From: an uncultured Clostridia bacterium
GTDB lineage: Bacteria; Bacillota; Clostridia; UMGS1810
Assembly (NCBI GenBank): GCA_905210855.1
Contig: CAJLYL010000089.1
Location: 1 to 5,889, forward strand
Direction of reading: 5' to 3'
DNA length: 5,889 nt
Both the position numbers and the translations under genes were made by a program. The stretch's first letter is position 1; each line of letters opens with the position of its first letter. Below are positions 1 through 5,889 of this stretch, in pieces. The notes beneath the pieces are model-generated. The model saw only the letters and a list, made by a program, of their open reading frames with translations. It did no database searches and was not told the origin of the DNA.

Positions 1-1203
1 AATCTCCGCGGCAGGCGCGTTTTTTCGCTCCGTCTCCGCCGTCCGTGTGTTCTCCGCGCTTTGCGGCTTTTCCGCCCCTTGCGCGCGGTCAATGTTTGCC
101 TTTATGTAGCTGTCGCGCAGCATATTTATCTCCTTGCGCTCCTCGCGCAGGGGCGTATCGTATGCCGGCGCTTTCATAATCCTCTGCGGCTCGGCGTTCA
201 CGGTCACCTCGGGCACATATTTGCTCTCGGACAGGGTGTTTTTTATCGCCCAGTACACCGCCGAATAAATCTTTTTGTCGTCGGAGAAGCGCACCTCCAT
301 CTTTGTCGGATGTACATTCACATCCACAAAGCCTGCGCCGAGATGCGTGTTCAGCACCACAACGGGGAATCTGCCCGTCATAAGAGCGGTGCGGTATGCC
401 TCGCTCACCGCGGCAGACATCAGCTTGCTGGAGATGCTTCTGCCGTTGATATAAAATATCTGGTGCCGCCTGTCCTTGCGCGCTATTGAGGCATTGCCTA
501 TGTAGCCGCTGACCTCTATGCCCTCGTCGGCAAACTTCACCTCGCGCATATTGCGCGCATAATCCTTGCCGAACACGGTGTATATGGCGTCTATCAGCTT
601 GCCGCTGCCGTTTGATTGCAGCACTGTTTTGCCGTTGTTGATGAACTTGACGGCAATCTCGGGGTGCGCAAGCACAAGCTTGTTTACAACGTCGGTCACA
701 TAGCCCGTCTCGGCGGCGTCGCTCTTTAAGAACTTCATCCTTGCCGGAGTGTTGAAAAACAGGTCGCGCACTATGAAGGTGGTGCCGTCGGGGCAGCCGG
801 AGACGTCGCTCTCGGTTATCTCGCCGCCCTCCACCGTGACGGAATAGCCGTAGCGACTCTGCGCCGTCTTGGTGAAAACCTCGGTGCGCGACACGGCTGC
901 AATGCTTGCAAGCGCCTCGCCGCGGAAGCCGAGGGTATATATGGAGTTGAGGTCATCCGCCGTTTTAATCTTGCTTGTGGCGTGGCGCAGAAATGCGCGC
1001 TCCGCCTCGTCCGCGGCTATGCCGCAGCCGTTGTCGCACACGCGGATGAAGGTCATGCCGCCGCGCTTTATCTCTATGGTGATGCTTGTGCTGCCGGCGT
1101 CCACGGAATTTTCCGCAAGCTCCTTAACCACAGAAGCAGGTCTTTCCACGACCTCTCCTGCGGCTATCATATTGGCTATTTCCGGCGGCAGTACATTAAT
1201 CAT
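1..1203 (-). CDS. mutL: DNA mismatch repair protein MutL, N-terminal 401 residues (cut by window edge)
   Basis: MutL is the GHKL-family ATPase that couples mismatch recognition by MutS to downstream excision. The visible part is the ATPase and transducer region plus the start of the linker. The N-terminus reads MINVLPPEIANMIAAGEVVE. The family motifs are all intact: motif I with the predicted catalytic Glu28 and Mg-binding Asn32 (KELAENSVDAG), motif II DNGCG at 57-61, RHATSKI at 73-79, motif III TLGFRGEALASI at 90-101, the LFFNTPAR segment at 148-155, and DVNVHPTK at 294-301 with the conserved ATP-contacting lysine. From about residue 330 the sequence becomes charged and low in conservation, which fits the flexible linker. 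The frame is open to base 1, so about 200 or more C-terminal residues lie outside the window, including any DQHAx2Ex4E endonuclease motif. The start is fixed by homology and by the ATGA overlap with mutS. Identification is firm. Confidence 0.97.
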   Translation of the reverse strand, partial: MINVLPPEIANMIAAGEVVERPASVVKELAENSVDAGSTSITIEIKRGGMTFIRVCDNGCGIAADEAERAFLRHATSKIKTADDLNSIYTLGFRGEALASIAAVSRTEVFTKTAQSRYGYSVTVEGGEITESDVSGCPDGTTFIVRDLFFNTPARMKFLKSDAAETGYVTDVVNKLVLAHPEIAVKFINNGKTVLQSNGSGKLIDAIYTVFGKDYARNMREVKFADEGIEVSGYIGNASIARKDRRHQIFYINGRSISSKLMSAAVSEAYRTALMTGRFPVVVLNTHLGAGFVDVNVHPTKMEVRFSDDKKIYSAVYWAIKNTLSESKYVPEVTVNAEPQRIMKAPAYDTPLREERKEINMLRDSYIKANIDRAQGAEKPQSAENTRTAETERKNAPAAEI

Positions 1204-3803
1204 TCCTTATTTACCTCTTTTTGCAGTTGATATAATTCATTCAGCGCCTCAATAGGCGTCATTGCAGACAGCTCAAGCCGTCTGATGCGGTCGGCAAGCG
1301 GAGTTTCGCTCTCCGACGCCGCCTTTTTCGCGGCGATGCCGTCCTCTATGCCCGATACGCTCACCTCGGCGCTCGGCTCGGATTCGATGGCTGTCAGAAT
1401 CTCCCTGGCACGGGTTATGACATCGTGCGGCACATTCGCAAGATACGCCACCTCTATGCCGAAGCTGTCGTCAGTGCCTCCGCGCACAATCTTGCGCAGA
1501 AAGGTTATCCCCTCGCCTTTTTTTCTGACGGCAACGGAATAATTCTTCACGCCGTCCAGCTTGTCCTCAAGCTGTGTCAGCTCGTGATAGTGAGTTGAGA
1601 ACAGCGACTTTGCGCCGATTTTTGAGCTGATGTATTCCACCACCGACCAGGCAATGGAAAGCCCGTCAAAGGTGCTTGTTCCTCTGCCTATCTCATCGAG
1701 GATGAGCAGGCTGTTTTTGGTTGCTCCGCGCAGAATGTTCGCCACCTCGCTCATCTCCACCATAAAGGTGCTCTGACCGGAGGCGAGGTCGTCCGACGCG
1801 CCCACGCGCGTGAATATCTTGTCCACAATGCCCACACGGCAAGCGGAAGCCGGCACAAAAGAGCCTATCTGCGCCATAAGCACAATGAGCGCAGTCTGCC
1901 GCATATATGTAGATTTTCCTGCCATATTCGGCCCCGTTATTATCGAAAATCGGCTGTCGCCCGTGTCGAGATAGGTATCATTCGGCACAAAGAGCGAATC
2001 CGTAAGATATTTTTCCACTATGGGGTGTCTGCCGTCCCTGATGTCTATCACATCGGAATCGTCCACCGTCGGCTTGACATAGCCGTTCTCCTCCGCAACT
2101 GCGGCAAGCGAGCAGAGCACATCGGCAACGGACACCAGAGTGGCGCATTTTTGCAGGCGTTTCAGGTTTTTGTTAAGCTCGCCGCGCACATACATAAAAT
2201 CCTCATATTCCAGGTCGTTTATGCGCTCGCGCGCACCGAGAATGGCGTTTTCAAGCTCCTTTAACTCCTGGGTTATGTAGCGCTCGCAGTTGACAAGGGT
2301 TTGCTTGCGCACATAGCTGTCGGGCACTTTGTCAATCTGCGATTTGGACACCTCTATGTAATATCCGAAAACTTTGTTGTACGAGACCTTCATGTTCTTT
2401 ATCTGCGTTGCCTCTTTTTCGCGCGCCTCCACCTCGGCGATTTTCTCCGCGCCGTGACCGGCAATGTCGCGCAGTCTGTCAAGCTCCTTGTCGAAGCCGT
2501 CCTTTATCATGCCGCCCTCGCGCACGGTGAGCGGCGGTTCGTCCGCTATGGCGTCGTGCAGCAGTGTACACAGGTCGCGCAGCGTGTCAAATTCGCCCGA
2601 GAGCGATGACAGCAGCTGACTTTCGCACTGTGACAGTGCCGCGGCAATCTGCGGAAGAGCGTCAATGCTTGCTCGCAGCGAAACAAGGTCGCGCGCGTTG
2701 CAGGTGCCGTAGGACACCTTGCTGATTATGCGCTCAATGTCGTTTACTCCCTTGAGCGCCTCAATAAACGCCTCGCGCAGTTCGTATTTCTCCGTCAGCT
2801 CTGCAACGGATTCAAGCCGCATATTGATGAGCTTGGAGTTGACGAGCGGACGGTCTATCCATGTTTTCATGCGGCGAGTGCCCATAGCTGTCTTGGTTCT
2901 GTCGAGTATGCCGAAGAGCGAACCTTTTTTCGCCTTGTCGCGCATGGTCTCGGTCAGCTCCAGGTTGCGCCGCGAGCTGACGTCTATATCCATATATTCG
3001 TTTGTCTTGTAGTATTTCACTGCCGACATATGCGACAAATCCGTCTTTTGGGTCTCCCTGAGATACTCCAGTATCGCCCCGAGAGACTTAAGCGCAAGCT
3101 CCCTGCCATCCAGCGGTGTGCCGGAGAGCGACTGCCAGCCGAATTTTTCGCAGACTGTCTTTACACAGGTATCGTGTTCAAAATATTCTCTCTGAAGATA
3201 TTCGCTGTAAAAATGAAAACGTTTGTCAAGCTCGGAGAACATTTTGGAATACTTTGCTCCGCCGGGGCTTATGGCAATCTCGGCAGGCTGAAAGCAGGCA
3301 AGGGTGCTCATGACGGCGGTTTCGTACACCTCGCCCTCTATCTGGGTGGTTATCAGCTCGCCCGTTGACACATCCGCAAACGACATTCCGCAGCCGTCAT
3401 CATCTATATATACGCACGCGAGAAAATTGTTGTCCGCGTCCGTCAGCACGGAATCTATGTTTGCAGTACCGGGGGTAATCACGCGGATAACGTCTCTCTT
3501 CACAATGCCCTTTGCCGCCTTGGGGTCCTCCACCTGCTCGCAGATGGCAACCTTGTAGCCGTTTTTCACCAGCTTGGCTATGTAGCCCTCAACGCTGTGA
3601 AAAGGCACTCCGCACATGGGCGCGCGCTCCTTCATGCCGCAATCCTTGCCCGTGAGGGTAATCTCGAGAACCCTTGACGCCGTGAGCGCGTCGTCAAAGA
3701 ACATTTCGTAAAAATCGCCCAGTCTGAAAAACAGGATACAATCGCTGTATTCTTCTTTTATTTGCAGATATTGCCGCATCATCGGTGTGACCGCTGTATC
3801 CAT
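1200..3803 (-). CDS. mutS: DNA mismatch repair protein MutS (MutS1), complete, 867 aa
   Basis: MutS scans DNA as a dimer, binds mismatches and small loops, and recruits MutL after ATP binding. Its length is normal for bacterial MutS1. Domain I carries the mismatch-wedge motif F31-Y32-E33 in GDFYEMF, which separates it from MutS2-type proteins. The connector lies at about 126-260 and the lever/core at about 270-440 and 540-570. The clamp is at about 440-535. The ABC-type ATPase is at about 575-805: Walker A GPNMAGKST (624-632), signature region SGQSTFMVEM (675-684), Walker B LLILDEIGRGTS (699-710, Asp703 and Glu704) and the His switch STHYHEL (His738). The C-terminal ADRIRRLEL...TPIEALNELYQL (837-860) matches the dimerisation helix region. 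The start at 3803 is supported by AGAGG 7 bases upstream and by homology (TPMMRQYL). No missing catalytic residue was seen. The linker at 806-836 is Ser/Glu/Ala-rich with no clear beta-clamp motif. Confidence 0.98.
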   Translation of the reverse strand: MDTAVTPMMRQYLQIKEEYSDCILFFRLGDFYEMFFDDALTASRVLEITLTGKDCGMKERAPMCGVPFHSVEGYIAKLVKNGYKVAICEQVEDPKAAKGIVKRDVIRVITPGTANIDSVLTDADNNFLACVYIDDDGCGMSFADVSTGELITTQIEGEVYETAVMSTLACFQPAEIAISPGGAKYSKMFSELDKRFHFYSEYLQREYFEHDTCVKTVCEKFGWQSLSGTPLDGRELALKSLGAILEYLRETQKTDLSHMSAVKYYKTNEYMDIDVSSRRNLELTETMRDKAKKGSLFGILDRTKTAMGTRRMKTWIDRPLVNSKLINMRLESVAELTEKYELREAFIEALKGVNDIERIISKVSYGTCNARDLVSLRASIDALPQIAAALSQCESQLLSSLSGEFDTLRDLCTLLHDAIADEPPLTVREGGMIKDGFDKELDRLRDIAGHGAEKIAEVEAREKEATQIKNMKVSYNKVFGYYIEVSKSQIDKVPDSYVRKQTLVNCERYITQELKELENAILGARERINDLEYEDFMYVRGELNKNLKRLQKCATLVSVADVLCSLAAVAEENGYVKPTVDDSDVIDIRDGRHPIVEKYLTDSLFVPNDTYLDTGDSRFSIITGPNMAGKSTYMRQTALIVLMAQIGSFVPASACRVGIVDKIFTRVGASDDLASGQSTFMVEMSEVANILRGATKNSLLILDEIGRGTSTFDGLSIAWSVVEYISSKIGAKSLFSTHYHELTQLEDKLDGVKNYSVAVRKKGEGITFLRKIVRGGTDDSFGIEVAYLANVPHDVITRAREILTAIESEPSAEVSVSGIEDGIAAKKAASESETPLADRIRRLELSAMTPIEALNELYQLQKEVNKE
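1204..1217 (-). promoter_or_regulatory. mutL ribosome binding site inside the mutS 3' end
   Basis: GAGGT (1217-1213) lies 9 bases before the mutL ATG and sits within the last codons of mutS. A second purine run, AAGGA, directly abuts the start codon and is too close to serve as the main site. The mutS stop TGA and the mutL ATG share the sequence ATGA (1203-1200). This is the classic layout for translational coupling, which would tie MutL synthesis to MutS synthesis. The sequence shows the overlap directly; coupling itself is inferred. Confidence 0.8.
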
Positions 3804-3815
3804 TTGCTCGCCTCT
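3804..3815 (-). promoter_or_regulatory. mutS ribosome binding site
   Basis: AGAGG (3815-3811) is followed by a 7-base spacer and ATG. It fixes the mutS start at 3803 and lies downstream of the two hairpins, so the site itself is not inside a stem. No convincing separate promoter for mutS was found in the 81-base gap. The best -10-like string (TATACA near 3838-3833) has no acceptable -35 at 16-18 bases. Confidence 0.7.
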
Positions 3816-3838
3816 TTCGTGTGTTTTCTTCTGTATAA

Positions 3839-3882
3839 TGCACCCGTAGGGTGCAATTCATTTCATCTGCCGCAGGCAGATG
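3839..3882. repeat. Two tandem perfect palindromes between the YlbF-family gene and mutS
   Basis: On the + strand, TGCACCC-GTA-GGGTGCA (3839-3855) has a 7-bp perfect stem with a 3-base loop. After the 8-base AT-rich spacer ATTCATTT comes CATCTGCC-GCA-GGCAGATG (3864-3882), an 8-bp perfect stem with a 3-base loop. Neither stem is followed by a T-run on either strand, so these are not ordinary intrinsic terminators. The second begins only two bases past the stop codon of the upstream gene. Tandem short hairpins joined by ATTTCAT-like spacers resemble dispersed extragenic palindromes that I associate with clostridial genomes; that link is from memory and not tested. Possible roles are 3'-end protection of the upstream message, attenuation before mutS, or simply an inserted repeat unit. 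Confidence 0.75.
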
Positions 3883-3884
3883 CC

Positions 3885-4283
3885 TCAGTGACAACCCCTG
3901 CATGACGAACAGCTGCCCGAGCAGCCGCTCTGCGCGTCGTCACCCTTGACAAAATGAACTATGATTCCGTTTACCTGATTTATCAGTGCGGAAAATTCTC
4001 TGTTCGCCTCAAGATAGGCGTTTACCTTGCCGTTTGTGCACAGCTTGATAAACTCCGCCTGCGCGTCCATTTGCAGCTTGTCGTACTCTTCCTTGGTGAG
4101 GTCGGGTTTGGCTGCTTTCTCCGACAGCTGCGCACACCTCGCGTTGTAGTCGTTCATCATCTTCTGCGCCGTCTCGTCGGCGAGGTAAGCATCCTCCGCC
4201 TCTTTTGATTTTTTAAATTCCTCGCATTCGGCAATCATCATGCCGAGTTCCCTTGCTTTGGTGAGTATTTCGTCTCTGTTCAT
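3885..4283 (-). CDS. YlbF/YmcA (RicA/RicF)-family protein with Cys-rich tail, 132 aa
   Basis: This is a small, almost entirely helical, charged protein of the Com_YlbF (formerly DUF964) family. In B. subtilis the paralogues YlbF (RicF) and YmcA (RicA) form a complex with YaaT (RicT) that binds Fe-S clusters and promotes RNase Y-dependent mRNA processing, affecting competence, sporulation and biofilm formation. Residues 1-112 give the family pattern: MNRDEILTKARELGMMIAEC, then a long amphipathic helix with FKKSKEAEDAY, and FSALINQVNGII near the end. Residues 121-132 form a tail C-x3-C-x2-C-x2-C-H (Cys121, 125, 128, 131, His132) after a Gly/Ser/Asp linker, which looks like a metal or Fe-S ligand set. 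Position between miaB and mutS matches B. subtilis ymcA rather than ylbF, but the sequence alone does not separate the two paralogues, so no symbol is given. The start at 4283 has GGAG 8 bases upstream. The gene is 19 bases after miaB, with no terminator between. The cytosolic location is inferred: there is no signal peptide or membrane segment. Confidence 0.88.
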   Translation of the reverse strand: MNRDEILTKARELGMMIAECEEFKKSKEAEDAYLADETAQKMMNDYNARCAQLSEKAAKPDLTKEEYDKLQMDAQAEFIKLCTNGKVNAYLEANREFSALINQVNGIIVHFVKGDDAQSGCSGSCSSCRGCH

Positions 4284-4302
4284 ATATAAATCTCCGTAAA
4301 CT

Positions 4303-5715
4303 TTATTTTATAATTTCTCCAATCAGCGACCACGTGCGCGCCTCGGTGATTTTTACCCTGACAAAGTTTCCGATAAGCGCAGCGTCTCCGCCGAAATTCA
4401 CCGTCTTGCCGCCCTCGGTGCGCCCCGTGAGCACAGCCGCGTTTGTTTTGCTCGGCCCCTCGGCAAGCACCGTGAGCTCTCTGCCCACATAGCTGTCGTT
4501 AATCTCGCGCGATATCTTGTCCTGCACCTCCAGCAGCCTGTTGAAGTTGATTTTCTTCTCCTCGGGAGTGATGATGTCGTCCATCTTTGCCGCCGGAGTG
4601 CCCGGACGGCGCGAATATATAAACGAAAATACCGAGTCGTAACGAACTTGCCTTAACATATCCAGTGTGTCCTCGAACTGCTCGTTTGTCTCCCCCGGGA
4701 AACCGACTATTATATCCGATGTGAGCGTGATGCCGGGCATCTTCGCCTTGATTTTCGCTATCTTCTCCAGATACTGCTCGCGCGTGTAGCGGCGGTTCAT
4801 GCGGCGCAGCACCTCGTTGTTGCCTGCCTGCACCGGCAGATGCAGCTGCTTGCACACCTTGGGCAGCTCCGCCATCGCGTCAATCAGCCTGTCACTGATG
4901 TCCTTGGGGTGGCTCGTCATAAATCTTATGCGCTCTATGCCGTCAACCTCATGCACCATGCGGAGCAAATCCGCAAAATCTATGTCCCCGTCAAGGTCGT
5001 TTCCGTATGAATTGACGTTCTGCCCCAGCAGAGTTATCTCCTTGCAGCCGTCCTTCGCAAGGGCGCGCACCTCTTCGAGGATTTTTGCCTTGTCACGGCT
5101 GCGCTCCCTGCCGCGCACATAGGGCACTATGCAGTATGTGCAAAAATTGTTGCAGCCATACATCACCGATACCCATTCGCTCGGGCCGCCGCTGCGCGCC
5201 ACGGGCATATCCTCGGCTATGGTGCCTTCGTCGCATATGTCAAAAACGCGCGTTCCGTCGAGCAGCGCCTGCTGCAAAAGCTCGGGAAAACGGTACAGCG
5301 AATGTGTGCCGAACACCAGACCGACGTGCTTGTATTTGCGCCTTATCTGCTCCTGAATATCCTTTTGCTGCATCATGCAGCCGCAAACGCCCACAATCAG
5401 CTCGGGGCGCTTTGCCTTGAGGTGCTTGAGCGCGCCCAGATTGCCGAAAACCTTAAGCTCGGCGTTCTCCCTCACGGCGCAGGTGTTGTATATAATCAGG
5501 TCAGCCTCCTCGCGGCTGTCCGTCATTTCGTAGCCCATTTCTTTTATCATTCCCGTGAGCATCTCGGAGTCGCTCACATTCTGCTGACAGCCGTATGTCT
5601 CCACAAAGGCTTTTTTTGGTTTGCCGCCGCGGCGGATTGCCTCATGCACGGAATGTATGATTGATTTTTGTCTTTCTGTTTCTTCGGGTGAAACATTTTT
5701 GTTCCTTTGTTCCAT
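4303..5715 (-). CDS. miaB: tRNA-2-methylthio-N6-dimethylallyladenosine synthase MiaB, 470 aa
   Basis: MiaB is a radical-SAM methylthiotransferase that converts i6A37 to ms2i6A37 in tRNAs reading codons starting with U, using two [4Fe-4S] clusters. The N-terminal UPF0004/MTTase domain (about 35-150) has its three cluster cysteines: Cys43 (ETYGCQQN), Cys79 (NTCAVREN) and Cys113 (CGCM). The radical-SAM domain carries CNNFCTYC with Cys188, Cys192 and Cys195, followed by GQNVNSYG (231-238), RFMTSHP (264-270), LHLPVQAGNN (291-300) and the DIIVGFPGET strand (334-343). A C-terminal TRAM RNA-binding domain occupies about 407-469. Motif wording and the genomic neighbourhood favour MiaB over the relatives MtaB and RimO. 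About 35 residues precede the conserved core, as is usual in Firmicutes. The frame stays open upstream to an ATG at 5829, but the ATG at 5715 is chosen because GGGGAG ends 6 bases before it, and because the longer form would run through both a promoter and a terminator. Confidence 0.96.
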   Translation of the reverse strand: MEQRNKNVSPEETERQKSIIHSVHEAIRRGGKPKKAFVETYGCQQNVSDSEMLTGMIKEMGYEMTDSREEADLIIYNTCAVRENAELKVFGNLGALKHLKAKRPELIVGVCGCMMQQKDIQEQIRRKYKHVGLVFGTHSLYRFPELLQQALLDGTRVFDICDEGTIAEDMPVARSGGPSEWVSVMYGCNNFCTYCIVPYVRGRERSRDKAKILEEVRALAKDGCKEITLLGQNVNSYGNDLDGDIDFADLLRMVHEVDGIERIRFMTSHPKDISDRLIDAMAELPKVCKQLHLPVQAGNNEVLRRMNRRYTREQYLEKIAKIKAKMPGITLTSDIIVGFPGETNEQFEDTLDMLRQVRYDSVFSFIYSRRPGTPAAKMDDIITPEEKKINFNRLLEVQDKISREINDSYVGRELTVLAEGPSKTNAAVLTGRTEGGKTVNFGGDAALIGNFVRVKITEARTWSLIGEIIK

Positions 5716-5727
5716 GATTATCTCCCC
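5716..5727 (-). promoter_or_regulatory. miaB ribosome binding site (decides the start)
   Basis: GGGGAG (5727-5722) is followed by six bases and ATG (5715-5713). It is the strongest Shine-Dalgarno sequence in the window and settles the start codon against the ATG 38 codons upstream at 5829. Confidence 0.85.
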
Positions 5728-5744
5728 ATAGTTTGCTACATTAT

Positions 5745-5773
5745 ATTTTATCACAATAGGGCGAAAAAGTAAA
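5745..5773 (-). promoter_or_regulatory. Candidate sigma-A promoter for the miaB-mutSL cluster
   Basis: Reading the minus strand, TTTACT (5773-5768) is followed by a 17-base spacer and TAAAAT (5750-5745). A TG one base before the -10 (TGATAAAAT) makes it an extended -10 element. The upstream flank is AT-rich. Transcription would start near 5738, leaving a leader of about 20-25 bases that holds little besides the ribosome binding site. An overlapping TATAAT at 5745-5740 is a better -10 by itself but has only TTTTTC at the right -35 distance. The promoter sits just after the terminator, as expected at an operon boundary. No operator palindrome was seen. Confidence 0.65.
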
Positions 5774-5796
5774 TATTTTTTCGGGGAATTTTGAAC

Positions 5797-5827
5797 AAAA
5801 AAACGACGGCAGAATAAAATTGCCGCC
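5797..5827 (-). terminator. Intrinsic terminator of an upstream minus-strand gene
   Basis: On the minus strand GGCGGCA (5827-5821) can pair with TGCCGTC (5811-5805) around a 9-base AT-rich loop. This gives a 7-bp GC-rich stem with one G-U pair. A single G and then seven T residues (5803-5797) follow. This has the full form of a rho-independent terminator for transcription arriving from the right, and it implies a minus-strand gene ending near the window edge. It also separates that gene from the miaB unit. Confidence 0.75.
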
Positions 5828-5889
5828 AAATACGAATTCAGCGCAAGGCGAGAGGGTGTGTATTATATTTTGAAAACCGATAGCAGCCG
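5828..5889 (-). other. Possible 3' end of an upstream minus-strand gene
   Basis: These 62 bases lie between the window edge and the terminator. Two minus-strand frames are open from the edge and close before the hairpin: one ends in TAA at 5865-5863 after eight codons, the other in TGA at 5840-5838 after sixteen. Either could be the last residues of the gene served by the terminator. The fragments are too short to identify, and the stretch could equally be non-coding. No promoter or start codon on either strand is convincing here. Confidence 0.3.

Noticed and set aside
61..489. 142-codon open frame on the + strand opposite mutL
   Set aside because: It is fully antisense to well-conserved mutL codons, has no family resemblance, and is best explained by the codon bias of the real gene. 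The same applies to the other + strand frames opposite mutS, the YlbF-family gene and miaB.
3839..3882. Intrinsic terminator after the YlbF-family gene
   Set aside because: Both hairpins lack a following T-run on either strand, and mutS has no clear promoter of its own, so read-through into mutS is more likely.
3694..3903. 69-codon minus-strand frame bridging the YlbF-family gene, the palindromes and the mutS start
   Set aside because: It overlaps two real genes in another frame, translates the palindromes, and shows no family resemblance and no good ribosome binding site.
4499..4855. 118-codon minus-strand frame inside miaB
   Set aside because: It lies in an alternative frame of the conserved radical-SAM and TRAM coding region. 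Its composition, rich in Ala, Gly, Arg and His, is typical of a shadow frame.
5791..5820. + strand promoter-like pair TTGAAC, 18 bases, TAAAAT
   Set aside because: It lies within the A-tract and loop of the minus-strand terminator, where such matches are expected from AT-richness. No convincing + strand start codon with a ribosome binding site follows before the window ends.
5716..5829. 38-residue upstream extension of MiaB starting at 5829
   Set aside because: The extension is coded across a terminator and a promoter, its start has no ribosome binding site, and a strong site precedes the ATG at 5715.

Overview
The window holds part of a compact, all-minus-strand gene cluster from a Gram-positive bacterium, most likely a moderately GC-rich Clostridia member (an Oscillospiraceae/Ruminococcaceae-type anaerobe is my best guess). 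The reasons are the strong GGAG-type ribosome binding sites, a MiaB with a Firmicutes-style N-terminal extension, and the gene order miaB - YlbF/YmcA-family gene - mutS - mutL. That order matches Bacillus subtilis ymcB-ymcA-cotE-mutS-mutL with cotE missing. The taxonomic call is inference; no rRNA or other marker is present.

Layout in the direction of transcription (right to left). At the right edge, 5828-5889 may hold the tail of an upstream minus-strand gene, followed by a good intrinsic terminator (5797-5827). A sigma-A-like promoter with an extended -10 (5745-5773) then drives miaB (5715-4303), the tRNA ms2i6A37 methylthiotransferase. After 19 bases comes a 132-residue YlbF/YmcA-family protein (4283-3885) with a cysteine-rich tail. 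An 81-base gap carries two tandem perfect hairpins (3839-3882). Complete mutS (3803-1200) follows, and its stop overlaps the start of mutL by 4 bases (ATGA). mutL (1203-1) runs off the left edge after 401 codons, so its C-terminal dimerisation/endonuclease domain is not visible.

MutS and MutL are the mismatch-recognition ATPase and its ATP-dependent partner. MiaB modifies tRNA, and the YlbF/YmcA relative is probably an RNA-processing cofactor. Miscistronic logic is not obvious, but the arrangement is conserved across Firmicutes and the spacing fits one transcript. Nearly every base is assigned to these four genes. I see no mobile element, CRISPR array, tRNA, rRNA or riboswitch, and no convincing new defence or metabolic system. 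The items most worth a second look are the cysteine tail of the small protein and the tandem palindromes.
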